Source of the DNA: Pirellulales bacterium
GTDB taxonomy: Bacteria > Planctomycetota > Planctomycetia > Pirellulales > DATAWG01
Direction: 5' to 3'
NCBI GenBank assembly: GCA_035939775.1
Contig: DASZFO010000353.1
Location: 1 to 64,000 of the forward strand
Length of the DNA: 64,000 nucleotides
The notes under the pieces: generated by a model
What the model was told of the DNA's origin: nothing
Seen by the model: the letters and a program-made list of their open reading frames with translations, nothing else
The model's database searches: none
In this document: positions 25,228 through 34,420 of the stretch, piece by piece
How positions within the stretch are numbered: position 1 is the stretch's first letter
Layout of the letters: each line of letters starts with the position of its first letter
Translations under genes and position numbers: made by a program

Positions 25228-26073
25228 CTACCACCGCTTGGCGACCTCGCGTTTCATGAAGGCCAGGGCGTCGCGGGCGAGTTGGTCTTCGCTCTCGAAC
25301 ATCCGCCGCCAGATTTTCGTCGCCGCGACGAGCGCCGGCAGGGCCACGCCGAAGGCTTCGACCACCAGCCAGCCTTGATAGCCGATCTGCTTGAGCGCGT
25401 CGAACGTCGCGGACCAGGGAATGCCGCCAACGCCCGGCGTACTCCGATCGTTTTCGGAAATATGGACGTGCGTCAGCAATGGAGCGGCCGTGCGGATCGC
25501 GTCGGCGACGTTTTTCTCTTCGATATTGGCGTGGAACGTGTCATACATCATCCGGCAGTTTGGATGATCTACCTCCTTGCAGAAGCGGGCCGTGTCGGCG
25601 GCTGAGTTAAGCAGGTAAATCTCGAAACGGTTGAGGTATTCGACAGCCAGCTTCACGCCGACCTTCCCCGCATGTTCGGCCACGTGCCGCATACTTTCGA
25701 CGCCCCAATTCCGTTCGTCCGCCGTAGGTCCGCTGCCGCTGAATTCGCCGATCGCTGAGTGATACGGCCCGACCAATGTCTGACAACCGGCTGCCTGGCA
25801 GCAGTCGAGCGTGCGCTTGGTGCTGGCTACGCCCGCAGCGCGAACCGTCGCGTCGGGGCTGATTGGATTGTCTGCCGGCCCGCGGACCGTGACCGCTGTG
25901 CGCTCGAGGCCCAGGTCGTCGAACCGCTTACCCCAGGCGGCGTAGTCGAGGCCGAGATCAAACAGCGGAATCTCGACCCCGTCGTAGCCCAATTTCTTGA
26001 TGCGCTCCAGCACCGGCAACATGCCGTCGTGCAGGCGATCGGTCCAGAGCAGAAGGTTCATGCCGAATTTCAT
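25228..26073 (-). CDS. Sugar epimerase/isomerase, D-tagatose 3-epimerase type
   Basis: A 281-residue xylose-isomerase-like TIM barrel. Putative metal ligands are the Glu in AVEYLNRFEIY, Asp and His in YDTFHANIEE, His in THVHISENDR and the Glu in WLVVEAFG, the set used by ketose 3-epimerases. MKFGMNLLLWTDRLHDG is a typical N terminus. It probably epimerises a ketohexose or a related sugar; the exact substrate is not deducible. Its start is 28 bases past the AcpH-like gene on the same strand, so the two are likely co-transcribed. Confidence 0.85.
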   Translation of the reverse strand: MKFGMNLLLWTDRLHDGMLPVLERIKKLGYDGVEIPLFDLGLDYAAWGKRFDDLGLERTAVTVRGPADNPISPDATVRAAGVASTKRTLDCCQAAGCQTLVGPYHSAIGEFSGSGPTADERNWGVESMRHVAEHAGKVGVKLAVEYLNRFEIYLLNSAADTARFCKEVDHPNCRMMYDTFHANIEEKNVADAIRTAAPLLTHVHISENDRSTPGVGGIPWSATFDALKQIGYQGWLVVEAFGVALPALVAATKIWRRMFESEDQLARDALAFMKREVAKRW

Positions 26074-26101
26074 GGCGGGATCTCCAAAAGGCTAAAGCTG
26101 T

Positions 26102-26764
26102 TCATGCAGTCTGTTTGTCGTTTGCCGTCAACAACTCGTCGGCGCGCTCGGCCACTTGTTTGCGGGCGTCTGGCAAGACTTGTTGAAACTCGATCGGCAG
26201 CGGCTGCAGGCCGACTCGATCCATGACCTGATTCAAGCGAAACAGTAGTTTGCCATCCTCGGAATAGTCCCACAAGAACCGCTCGCGACAAAAAAGAGAG
26301 ATGAAATACCCAAGCCGGTCGGTGGGTCGCGGCGAAATGCGGTTCACGACTTGCTCGACCACGGCCGGCTCGACCGACGCCATCGCTCGATAATATCGAT
26401 TCAGTCGAACGGGATCGCGGTGAATAAGCGTGTCGTCCAGCAGCAACTCGACGAGAATATGCCCTAGAAAACTAGGACGCAGGCTGTCGTCGAGGGCCAA
26501 GGCGTCACGCACGGCGGCGGTAAACCGCCAGCAGAGTTCGCCAAAGGCCCGGGTTTCGTGAAACCAAGCGTCATCCCGATGATGCCGCACGATTCCGCGC
26601 GCCACCGCGGCCATGCGCGGATCGGAGTCCTCCATGAGCGGCGCGGCGCGCTGCGACCGCGCCCGCACCTTCCGATCCACCACCGACAGCCAATCGGGCA
26701 CCGCCGTGCCGGCGAGGAAGTAGGGATCGTCAACGTGATCGCGGCCGTGAGCGAAATAGTTCAT
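26102..26764 (-). CDS. Conserved protein, AcpH-like helical
   Basis: About 220 residues from ATG 26764 (MNYFAHGRDHVDDPYFLAG). The start, the phrase TAVPDWLSVVDRKVRAR and the histidine-rich VARGIVRHHRDDAWFHET and LGHILVELLLDDTLIHRD recall the ACP phosphodiesterase (AcpH) family with an HD-type metal site, but similarity is loose. The rest is helical and charged. The open frame upstream runs through two REP hairpins and is spurious. Likely co-transcribed with the epimerase downstream. Enzymatic activity is a guess. Confidence 0.6.
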   Translation of the reverse strand: MNYFAHGRDHVDDPYFLAGTAVPDWLSVVDRKVRARSQRAAPLMEDSDPRMAAVARGIVRHHRDDAWFHETRAFGELCWRFTAAVRDALALDDSLRPSFLGHILVELLLDDTLIHRDPVRLNRYYRAMASVEPAVVEQVVNRISPRPTDRLGYFISLFCRERFLWDYSEDGKLLFRLNQVMDRVGLQPLPIEFQQVLPDARKQVAERADELLTANDKQTA

Positions 26765-26790
26765 AGAACGGACGGTGGACCGCGGCGATC

Positions 26791-26819
26791 GGGTGCCACT
26801 GCCGGCTTGCCCAGCAGTG
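26791..26819 (+). repeat. REP hairpin (left of REPIN)
   Basis: GGGTGC, CACTGCCGG, loop CTTGC, CCAGCAGTG; the stem has one changed position relative to 24777-24805. Paired with an inverted copy at 26946-26974, forming a REP doublet of about 185 bases in the gap between the AcpH-like gene and lptD. Confidence 0.82.
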
Positions 26820-26945
26820 ACACACGTTGTCGAGGGCTTGATCGAGGAAGCTCCGTCAATTCCAACGTTGGAACGATGCTGAGTACGACAACTCCCTTGC
26901 TTGAGTTTGTTGGAATTCGAGACTGCAAGCAAGACCCAGTGAGTC

Positions 26946-26974
26946 AGCACTGCTGGACGAGCCAGCAATGGCAC
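26946..26974 (-). repeat. REP hairpin (right of REPIN)
   Basis: CACTGCTGG, loop ACGAG, CCAGCAATG, GCACCC. Inverted partner of 26791-26819. It ends 6 bases before the lptD stop codon. Confidence 0.82.
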
Positions 26975-26980
26975 CCGAAG

Positions 26981-29900
26981 TCACTCCAGGCCATACACGC
27001 CCGCCGGCGGGATCTCGAGGCCGCGGGCGCGGACGAGCCGTTCTCGGCCGAGCGCCCGCGGTTCGATCATCAGGTTGGCGCCGACCGTGCCCCGGCTGGC
27101 ATCGACCGTCACGCCGACCGTGGTAAGGAACGATTCGCCGATCCGCGTGATCGTGAAGCTTTGGCCGATGTTGACTGCTGGAGAAATGTCGAACGTGGTG
27201 CCGAAGGTGGCCGCCCATTTCGGCGTCATGCGGTAGGTAAAGGCGGTGGCGATCACGTTCGAGCGGATGTCGCCGTTAAGCGAGTAGTAGCCGACGTAGA
27301 TATTGCCGCGCGGCGGGCGGTTGAGATACGCGCCGAACGAGATTTCCTCCTGCCCGCCGCTGAAGAAATCGGCCGCCCCGCTCGAGACGAGCGTCACCCG
27401 ATCGCCGACGTACCAATGAAAGTCGTAATCCACCAGGCCCATCGTCGAGCCGAAATTCTGTTTCGAGTCGGGATAGATTTCCGCCTCGGTGTCGAGCGTG
27501 ATCCAATCGATGATGTGCTGATCGCCGGGTGGGCCGCGTTTTGTCTGCCAGCGCTGATCGGCGTCCAAGCGGACCACGGTCAAGTCGCCGGCGATTTCGG
27601 TCGGTCCCGTGACCCATTCGCCCGAGCCGCGGCGGAGCAAATAGTAGCGCGGATCGTACTTGATCGGGAATTCCGGCATCCCCCCCGGCAGCCCGACTCC
27701 AACCGGGATACCATAGGTGTTGAAAGCGAATCTGCGCTCGAAGTGTTGGATTGATTCGTCCTCGATCTGGTCGTAGAGCGGAAGATTCGAGAGATTGCTG
27801 GTGGCTTGTTGCAGCGAGAAGTCGGCTGACAGGTCGATCTTGTGGGCCACTCCATGCACGTTGAACAGATCGCTCTGGATCGTCGGATCGACGGCCCAAA
27901 ACGGCAAGCTGGCCCGCAGCCCGACAATGCCATACGCGCGGTTGAAGTCGTCGTGTTGCAGGTCCTCGCCCCAGTTGGCCACTTCGCCTAGGGCATAAGG
28001 CACGACCTTGACCGCCCCAAGCTGCACGGGCCAATCCACTTCCTGCCGCGAGGCGAGTCGCTGCCCGTTCAGTCCGGGCGACTCCCAGGGGAGATAGGTG
28101 AATTTGGAGGCGTCGGTCGCGTCGGTCGGCTTGCTCGCTTCGTTTTGATTGGCGTAGCCGATGTTGGTGTGCTCGTACCATGTGAGCACGTCCTCCGCCA
28201 GCGGTTGGCCGAGCCAGAAATGATCGAGCCGCGGGAGCCATTGCGTCTCGGTATAGAACTGGTTGAGGCGAAACGCCCCCGTGAGCGTGAACGATGCGTT
28301 GTCGTAATTGCGGCGCAGCTCGATATCGGTCGTTTGGTCTTTGAGCGTGTCGAATTCGCGGAGATAGTATTCTTCGAGAAAATTGCGATCGCTCTGAAAT
28401 CCGAACTCAGCCGTCACCTGCCAATCGTTCGGCAACTGCTGCCGATGCTGAGCCAGAATCCGCCCACGAACGTTGCCATCCTCGGGAACGATCGCCCGGC
28501 GATCGAGACCCAGATTATCGACTCCGTGATCGTTGATGAACCACGAATCGTAGTAGCCGGTCGTCTTGCCGGGGATACCGAGTAGATGGTCGAGGTTGTA
28601 GTGAAATTCCGATCCGCTGGCAAAGCCGCGCTTGCTGTAATAGTTAAGTTCCGCATCCCAAGTCGTCCCCTTCGGCGGATTGCGAAAGCCGAGGAGTTGA
28701 TACATGTCGAATTCCGAGTCGATCTGCGTGCCGAAGACGGCGTCGGTCTTGATTTCGAGCTTGTTGAGGTAGAAAGAGCCGCGCTCGAGATCGCCCGAAA
28801 AAACGGGCCAATAAAAGACCGGGAAATCCTCGAAGTAAAAGACGTCGTTGTAGGCGGTCAGCCGCTCCTCGTTTTCGATCCGCGGCTCGCCCGTGCGGGG
28901 ATCGACCTCCGGGGCGCCGGTGAACAGGTTGATCTCAGGGTGTTGCGAGTCCTCGAACACGACCTGCCCGGCCCGCATTTCATAAGTCGGGTCGCCGAAG
29001 CGGCTGGTCGTGAAGCTTGCCCCTTCGGCCACGAAGCGGTCTTCGTCAACCTGCCGCAGCACATTGGCCCGCAACCGCACGAGCCCCGGATAGGTCGGGC
29101 TGGGCAGCGGCGTGAGCACCTCGGCGTTGAGCACGACGCCGATCTTTTGGCGCACATCGTAGTACATTGCGGGAGCTTGGATGATCCGATTCCCTTGCCG
29201 AAAGACGACATTGCCTTCCATGTAGATTTCCAGCGGCGTGTCGTCGCTCTGGAGGGTTTCGCCCCCCGCGCCCGGTCGCTGAACGCCGGTGGTCCAGATG
29301 ACGACCCGGTCGGTCGAGACATCGACCGAGCCGAATTCTTTCAGCCCGTCAACAATGATATTGAACCCGGAAGTGCCAATCGCCACGGTCTCGTTACCCG
29401 CGGAACTGGGCGCTGCTTGAATATTCGAGCCGACGTCGCCGCGCGGGAAGATGCGGATTCGGCGCGTGCCGATCGGCATCGCGGCATTTGACGGGGGCGC
29501 GCCGAACTCGTTGAACTGCGTCCGAGTGACGGCGCTGCGGTGCGGAGGATTTCGAGCCGCCACCGCGTTTTGATAGGCGGGCGGCTTGGGATTCAACTCG
29601 GGCCCAGGATTCGGCGCCTGGATGATCGGCAGGCTGGTCGAAGAGAGCCGAGCTAGCCATCGGTCGTTGTCCGGACCGAGCGGCTGCTGACTGGCGTCGA
29701 ATCGGCCCGAGGCATTCAAAGCACCGGCGGTCGGCAGCGATTCGACGGCGACGTTTCCTTCGAGGTAAGCGATCACTCTGTTCGGCGGATAGCCGAGCCG
29801 GCCGCCATGCTCGATCCACAACACGGCCGCAGCGCCGCTGGCGTGCGTTGCACCCTGCGTGATCGAGCAGTTCCCTTCGAGATACCAAACGTCGTAGACG

Positions 29901-30040
29901 CCTTCCGTCCAACGATTGGCGCGATCGGCAGTCACCTTGATCGGCTCATGCGGATCGGCCTGCGGCACGTCTTCTTGGCCGTGCGCCGAGCGAAGCGCGA
30001 AGAAACAAACGGCAATCGCGATTAGCGCAGCGCGAGCCAT
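26981..30040 (-). CDS. lptD: LPS-assembly protein LptD homologue
   Basis: About 1019 residues from ATG 30040 with a signal peptide (MARAALIAIAVCFFALRSAHG, cleavage near GQEDV). The N-terminal third has OstA/LptA-like beta-taco repeats (ADRANRWTEGVYDVWYLEGN, 'YMEGNVVFRQGNRIIQAPAMYYD', LNAEVLTPLPSP). The C-terminal two thirds is a beta barrel with alternating aromatic strands such as YYLREFDTLKDQTTDIELRR and ending in AFTYRMTPKWAATFG. LptD inserts lipopolysaccharide in the outer membrane, fitting the diderm nature of planctomycetes. It is larger than E. coli LptD (784 residues). LptE and other Lpt genes are not nearby. Confidence 0.82.
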   Translation of the reverse strand: MARAALIAIAVCFFALRSAHGQEDVPQADPHEPIKVTADRANRWTEGVYDVWYLEGNCSITQGATHASGAAAVLWIEHGGRLGYPPNRVIAYLEGNVAVESLPTAGALNASGRFDASQQPLGPDNDRWLARLSSTSLPIIQAPNPGPELNPKPPAYQNAVAARNPPHRSAVTRTQFNEFGAPPSNAAMPIGTRRIRIFPRGDVGSNIQAAPSSAGNETVAIGTSGFNIIVDGLKEFGSVDVSTDRVVIWTTGVQRPGAGGETLQSDDTPLEIYMEGNVVFRQGNRIIQAPAMYYDVRQKIGVVLNAEVLTPLPSPTYPGLVRLRANVLRQVDEDRFVAEGASFTTSRFGDPTYEMRAGQVVFEDSQHPEINLFTGAPEVDPRTGEPRIENEERLTAYNDVFYFEDFPVFYWPVFSGDLERGSFYLNKLEIKTDAVFGTQIDSEFDMYQLLGFRNPPKGTTWDAELNYYSKRGFASGSEFHYNLDHLLGIPGKTTGYYDSWFINDHGVDNLGLDRRAIVPEDGNVRGRILAQHRQQLPNDWQVTAEFGFQSDRNFLEEYYLREFDTLKDQTTDIELRRNYDNASFTLTGAFRLNQFYTETQWLPRLDHFWLGQPLAEDVLTWYEHTNIGYANQNEASKPTDATDASKFTYLPWESPGLNGQRLASRQEVDWPVQLGAVKVVPYALGEVANWGEDLQHDDFNRAYGIVGLRASLPFWAVDPTIQSDLFNVHGVAHKIDLSADFSLQQATSNLSNLPLYDQIEDESIQHFERRFAFNTYGIPVGVGLPGGMPEFPIKYDPRYYLLRRGSGEWVTGPTEIAGDLTVVRLDADQRWQTKRGPPGDQHIIDWITLDTEAEIYPDSKQNFGSTMGLVDYDFHWYVGDRVTLVSSGAADFFSGGQEEISFGAYLNRPPRGNIYVGYYSLNGDIRSNVIATAFTYRMTPKWAATFGTTFDISPAVNIGQSFTITRIGESFLTTVGVTVDASRGTVGANLMIEPRALGRERLVRARGLEIPPAGVYGLE

Positions 30041-30434
30041 TCCACAGCGCGGGAGCGCGGTGAAGCGCGTACGACCGATCTCCGCATGATGAACGGAGCG
30101 CAGCGGGAACATCCTTTTCGACGCCTTGAGTTCGGTCAACCGACCTACAGAAGCGTCGCGACGCGAAATGAAGAGACGAAAGCTCTTGCCGTGAACAGAC
30201 TTGGGCCAGAAAAGCGGGCCGGATTATAGGGGCGATCAACGGCTGCGGTCAAGGCAGATTCTAGCGACAGCGAACGGTTTCAAGTTGCTATCTGCAAAGC
30301 GTTTGCGCGGCCATTCTCCGGATCGTGTCGCCAGCGTTGTCATCGCGCATCGCCGTGACGACATTTCCTCACGACGGAGTGTGGGGAGTACATGCGGCAC
30401 ACGGCGGATGGCACGGCGGAGAGTGCCTGCTACT
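30041..30434. other. Intergenic, no gene seen
   Basis: 394 bases between the divergent-facing ends of lptD (start 30040) and the DUF4159 gene (stop 30435). The lptD promoter should lie here. I see no convincing open frame, RNA gene or palindrome, and no strong -35/-10 pair. Confidence 0.5.
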
Positions 30435-32948
30435 CTACTGGTGCAGCGAGTAGAGCAGCACGTTGAGGCCGATGCGTTCGGCGTCGTCGCGGGTGTAGCC
30501 TTCGCATTCGAGTGAGTCGTGTTTTTCGAGAGCGCAGCTCAGGTCGAATTTCGAGAAGATCACGGCCCAGCGGTCGCCGAGTTTGATTCCTTCGAGTTCC
30601 GGCTCGATTTTGCGGATAGTGCCTTCGAGTTTTCCGCTATTGCCGCCGCCGGGCACGCGGAGTGAGACGGTCGAAAGGTTGTAGCCGCCGAAATCCGGGC
30701 TGAAGAGTGGGTCTTTGGATGGGATTGGCGTGAGTGGTTGCGGGGTTCGGTTCGCAAGCGAACCGGCTAACGCGGGTGTGCTGGCGCTGCCAGCCGAACC
30801 GCTGGTGCTGCCAGCCGCATTGCCGGAGCTGCCGGAGGCGGCGGCGTCGGTGTCGCCGGCGAATATGGCCTGCATCTCCCGGCGGAAGGATTCTGTGAAC
30901 TCCGGATTCGCGCAGATCGAATCGGCCATCAGCGTGCCGCCGCGCTTGAGAAAGGTGCGGAGCTTGTCGCGCTCGGCCGGGCTGAAGCTGAAGCTCCGCC
31001 GGCCGTGCATGAAGACCAAGTGGTATTTGAAGAGCGACGGATCGGTGAGGTCGATCAGCCGCTGCTCGGTGCTCACGCGCATCTGCAACTCGCGGTTCGC
31101 CGCTTCCAAGAGGTGCGGCAGGGCGGCCGGGGCCGTGTCGCAGCCGCCCGAATGGCGCAGCTTGGCAATATAGAGCTTGCCGCGGGAGAATTCGTCCTGG
31201 GCATCCTTCGACTTGGTCAAATCGAAGTTCTGCTCCTTGCTCTTCAACTCGCGATTGGTCGCATAGGCGAGCACGTTGACGCCGATCGAATTGGCGGCGG
31301 CGATCTGCGCCGTCACCGACGGACGATACTTCGGCTCGCGCCAGGACGACAACTCCCAATAGCACGACAAGCCATTCGGCGGATCGTTCGGTCCCGGCGG
31401 CGGGCAATAGATCACGCTGGTCCGGCAGCCGTAGTCGATCCCCAGGAGCGTCCGCTGTTTGTCGGGCGGCACCGGCTCTTCCGCGCGCCAGACGGGATGC
31501 TCGGGTGGCAACAGCTTCAGCTTGTATTCCGGCGGGAAAATCTTCTTCACCATTTCGCGGAAGCCGCGATCGAAGCCCTCGCTATTCTGGCAGCAAGCCT
31601 CGGCGAAGATGAAGCCGCCGCGATCGACATATTCACGCAGATTTTGCCCCTGTCGATCGTCGATCTCAGGCGCCTCGCTGCCGTTGATGAAAAGCACCGG
31701 CGATTGCAGCAAATCCTCGACCGAGGCCTTGCTGATATCGACCACCTGCCACGACATGCCGAGCGGGAACTCGCGCTTCCATTTGGTTTCGACGTAGCCC
31801 GTCAGATCGGCGACATCGTTTCGATGATGGTTCCAATCGTTGCCCGGGCCATGTTGCAGCTTGGAGATCAGGATCGGCCGCCGGCCTTTGCCGAGAAATA
31901 AGAGGGCGAAGCTCGTGGCGATGTTTGGATCGTCTTCGCTGTGGGGGGTTCCCTGCCAGCGGCCGTCGATTTGCTGAACGTTCGGGCTGCATAGATAGGC
32001 GGCGCCTTCGCGATACCAGTCGTGATCGCCGATGAACCGTCGCGCTGTGATCCGCCCGACCCGTTCAATGCCATACAGGAAGTAGTAGTGCCATTGCCCG
32101 CTGCCCCGCGGCCCGAACGTGTTGTCACGTTGCGGATTCTGCTGCACGGAGAAGACGCGCCCCAGCCAGCGGAGCGCGCGATTGACGCGCTCGGCCGAGT
32201 CGTCGCCAGCCTGATTACCGCAACACTGCACGCGATCGCCATCGGCCTCGGCATCGCCGGCCGCCGTTCGCCCCGAGGCGATCACGAGCGACGAGATTCC
32301 CGCGGAAGTCATGCTTCCGGTGCCGGGGGCTTCCATGCCGTTTTGGGCTTTGTAGTAGCCGAATGAGCCATCGCTGGCGTTCTGGGCGCTCTTCCAATAA
32401 TTGAGCGTCATCTCCCACGTCCGATCCTGGACATGCACTCCGACCCGTTCCGCCTCATACAGGCCCAAGAGCGCGAATTGGCTGTTGGAATTGTCTCCCC
32501 CGCCGCTTAGACCCGGATAGGCCCAGGAGCCGCGTCGCGGGCCATCCTGAATCTGGGTTTCTTCGAGCCATTTGGCATTGCGCTGGATCGCCAAGAGGTC
32601 CTTCTGTGGCTCGGCCAGACAGAACACCATGGTCTGCAGCGACGTAGCATAGGTGGTGCTCGGCTTGAGGGTGCGCAGATACGTGAGCGAGTGTTGAATT
32701 ACTTCATCCTCGATTGGCACCCCGCAATTGATCAGCGCAAGCGTGCAGAGTGCCGTGACGCCGCCGATCTGGCCGCCGTGGTCGGGCCAGATGCCGTGGT
32801 CCTGGCTTCGTTTGAGATAGGCGACGCCTCGTTCAATCGACTGGCGGACTTGATCGGCGTCGATGTCGTTATCGGCCGAGCGGACCGATTGGAGCGGTGC
32901 AAAAGCCACGCTAGCCAAAATGATGCCTGCAAGCATTGGCCGGCCCAT
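30435..32948 (-). CDS. DUF4159 protein with prenyltransferase-like helical repeats
   Basis: An 837-residue exported protein (signal MGRPMLAGIILASVAFAPL). The N-terminal 350 residues form alpha/alpha repeats of the squalene cyclase/prenyltransferase type (RQSIERGVAYLKRSQ, NSNSQFALLGLYEAERVGV, RVNRALRWLGRVF, ATSFALLFLGKG). Two DUF4159 modules follow, each ending in a Gly-Gly-hydrophobic turn: LREYVDRGGFIFAEACCQN and LRTFLKRGGTLMADSICAN. A Gly/Ser/Ala low-complexity insert lies near 690-720. Its function is unknown, but DUF4159 genes accompany MoxR/BatA clusters, and here moxR begins 430 bases away in the opposite direction. Confidence 0.82.
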   Translation of the reverse strand: MGRPMLAGIILASVAFAPLQSVRSADNDIDADQVRQSIERGVAYLKRSQDHGIWPDHGGQIGGVTALCTLALINCGVPIEDEVIQHSLTYLRTLKPSTTYATSLQTMVFCLAEPQKDLLAIQRNAKWLEETQIQDGPRRGSWAYPGLSGGGDNSNSQFALLGLYEAERVGVHVQDRTWEMTLNYWKSAQNASDGSFGYYKAQNGMEAPGTGSMTSAGISSLVIASGRTAAGDAEADGDRVQCCGNQAGDDSAERVNRALRWLGRVFSVQQNPQRDNTFGPRGSGQWHYYFLYGIERVGRITARRFIGDHDWYREGAAYLCSPNVQQIDGRWQGTPHSEDDPNIATSFALLFLGKGRRPILISKLQHGPGNDWNHHRNDVADLTGYVETKWKREFPLGMSWQVVDISKASVEDLLQSPVLFINGSEAPEIDDRQGQNLREYVDRGGFIFAEACCQNSEGFDRGFREMVKKIFPPEYKLKLLPPEHPVWRAEEPVPPDKQRTLLGIDYGCRTSVIYCPPPGPNDPPNGLSCYWELSSWREPKYRPSVTAQIAAANSIGVNVLAYATNRELKSKEQNFDLTKSKDAQDEFSRGKLYIAKLRHSGGCDTAPAALPHLLEAANRELQMRVSTEQRLIDLTDPSLFKYHLVFMHGRRSFSFSPAERDKLRTFLKRGGTLMADSICANPEFTESFRREMQAIFAGDTDAAASGSSGNAAGSTSGSAGSASTPALAGSLANRTPQPLTPIPSKDPLFSPDFGGYNLSTVSLRVPGGGNSGKLEGTIRKIEPELEGIKLGDRWAVIFSKFDLSCALEKHDSLECEGYTRDDAERIGLNVLLYSLHQ

Positions 32949-33037
32949 GGCGCGACTCCCGGAGTGGGTTTGGAACGGAAACTAGCGCTAGGAAAACGGA
33001 ACGATCCGACGATTCCCATTTTAGTCCGACGTCTGCA

Positions 33038-33066
33038 TAAAATGGGGATAGTCTCAGGCGGATTTG
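33038..33066. repeat. Degenerate GGGGACAGTCCCC-type fragment
   Basis: ATGGGGATAGTCTCAGGCGG followed by ATTTG resembles half of the GGGGACAGTCCCC element (core plus GGCGGATTTG arm) with several substitutions. It is probably a decayed copy between the DUF4159 and moxR genes. Confidence 0.4.
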
Positions 33067-33233
33067 AGATGGCTTCCGGTCTCAACGATTTTAGGGGCCT
33101 GGACTTACGATGGCAACGCGACGGGCCGCAAGTTGCTGGCTCCGGCGCCTACCTATAAGATAGTGTTTTTTGGAGCGATCCGCCCTGCGTCGGGCGCTTT
33201 TCGCGGTTCCGGGCGCGGATTTCAGATTTAGAA

Positions 33234-33326
33234 CGCCTAACAAGTTCGGTGGGGACTGTCCCCCTTTTGCGAAGTCGGCGAAGCAAAACGGGGACTGTCC
33301 CCTTCGCCCAGCCGGATTTGCTAGGC
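33234..33326. repeat. GGGGACAGTCCCC repeat, copy C
   Basis: A 93-base element with outer arms CGCCTAACAAGTTCGG and GCCGGATTTGCTAGGC and two GGGGACTGTCCCC cores around GAAGTCGGCGAAGC. Same short-centre type as copy A. It lies in the divergent gap between the DUF4159 and moxR genes, about 70 bases before moxR. Confidence 0.85.
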
Positions 33327-33393
33327 ATCCTAAGGACCTGAAATCTCGAGCTTGAGCTGAGATTCAATTCCTCTTTCCTTGCAAGGATCCGCG

Positions 33394-34413
33394 TTGGCCA
33401 CGAAGCCCCGTAGTCTCGGAGATGTCCTCCAGGAATTCAGCCAGCATCGACAATTGATGCAGGACGAATTGCAGAAGATCATCATCGGGCAATCCGACGT
33501 GATCGAGCAGTTGTTTGCCGCGATTTTCACCCGGGGCCACTGCCTGCTCGAAGGCGTGCCTGGGCTGGCCAAAACGCTGATGGTCAGCACGTTGGCCCGA
33601 ATCCTCGACATCAGCTTCAAGCGGATTCAGTTCACGCCGGACCTGATGCCCTCCGACATCACGGGGACGAATGTGCTGGAGGAAGACGAGAACGGGCGGC
33701 GGAATTTCCGCTTCGTCGAGGGACCGATCTTTACCAATATCCTGCTGGCCGACGAAATCAACCGCACGCCGCCAAAGACTCAGGCCGCGCTCTTGCAGGC
33801 GATGCAGGAACGCGAGGTTTCGGTCGGGCAGACGACCTATGCGCTCCCTGATCCGTTCTTCACGATCGCCACGCAGAATCCGATCGAGCAGGAAGGAACC
33901 TATCCGCTGCCCGAGGCGCAGTTGGACCGGTTCATGTTCAACATCAAGGTGGATTATCCATCGGCCGCCGAAGAAGAGCAGATTTTGAGCGCCACCACTC
34001 GCAATGAAAAGCCGGACGTCCGGAAAGTGCTCTCCGGCCGCGCGATCGTGAATCTGCAAAAGTTGGTCGGCTCGGTGGCGGTGAGCGAGTACATCGTGAA
34101 GTACGTGGCTCGGCTCGTGCGCGCGACACGTCCCAAGGATGACACGGCGCCGGCCTTCGTTCGCGATCTAGTGGATTGGGGCGCGGGGCCGCGAGCGGGA
34201 CAGTTCCTGATTCAAGGAGGCAAGGCGCTCGCGGCAATGGAAGGGCGGTTCTCAGTCGCCATCGCCGACGTCCAGAAGATCGCCGTCCCCGTGCTCCGCC
34301 ACCGGATCAGCACCAACTTCCAAGCCCAGGCGGAAGGCATGACCAGCGAAGGCGTGATCCGCCGCTTAGTCGCAGAGGTGCCGACGCCGGAAATCCCGAA
34401 ATTCGCACGGTGA
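33394..34413 (+). CDS. MoxR family AAA+ ATPase
   Basis: About 339 residues. Start chosen at TTG 33394, six bases after AAGGA; another TTG lies at 33379. Walker A is GVPGLAKT, Walker B is LLADEINRTPPKTQAALLQA, sensor I lies in IATQNPIEQEGTYPLPEAQL and the lid in DRFMFNIKVDYPS. MoxR ATPases act as chaperones with von Willebrand factor partners. Eight bases separate it from the DUF58 gene, and two VWA-type membrane proteins follow, so the four genes form one operon. Confidence 0.93.
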   Translation: MATKPRSLGDVLQEFSQHRQLMQDELQKIIIGQSDVIEQLFAAIFTRGHCLLEGVPGLAKTLMVSTLARILDISFKRIQFTPDLMPSDITGTNVLEEDENGRRNFRFVEGPIFTNILLADEINRTPPKTQAALLQAMQEREVSVGQTTYALPDPFFTIATQNPIEQEGTYPLPEAQLDRFMFNIKVDYPSAAEEEQILSATTRNEKPDVRKVLSGRAIVNLQKLVGSVAVSEYIVKYVARLVRATRPKDDTAPAFVRDLVDWGAGPRAGQFLIQGGKALAAMEGRFSVAIADVQKIAVPVLRHRISTNFQAQAEGMTSEGVIRRLVAEVPTPEIPKFAR

Positions 34414-34420
34414 ACCGGCC

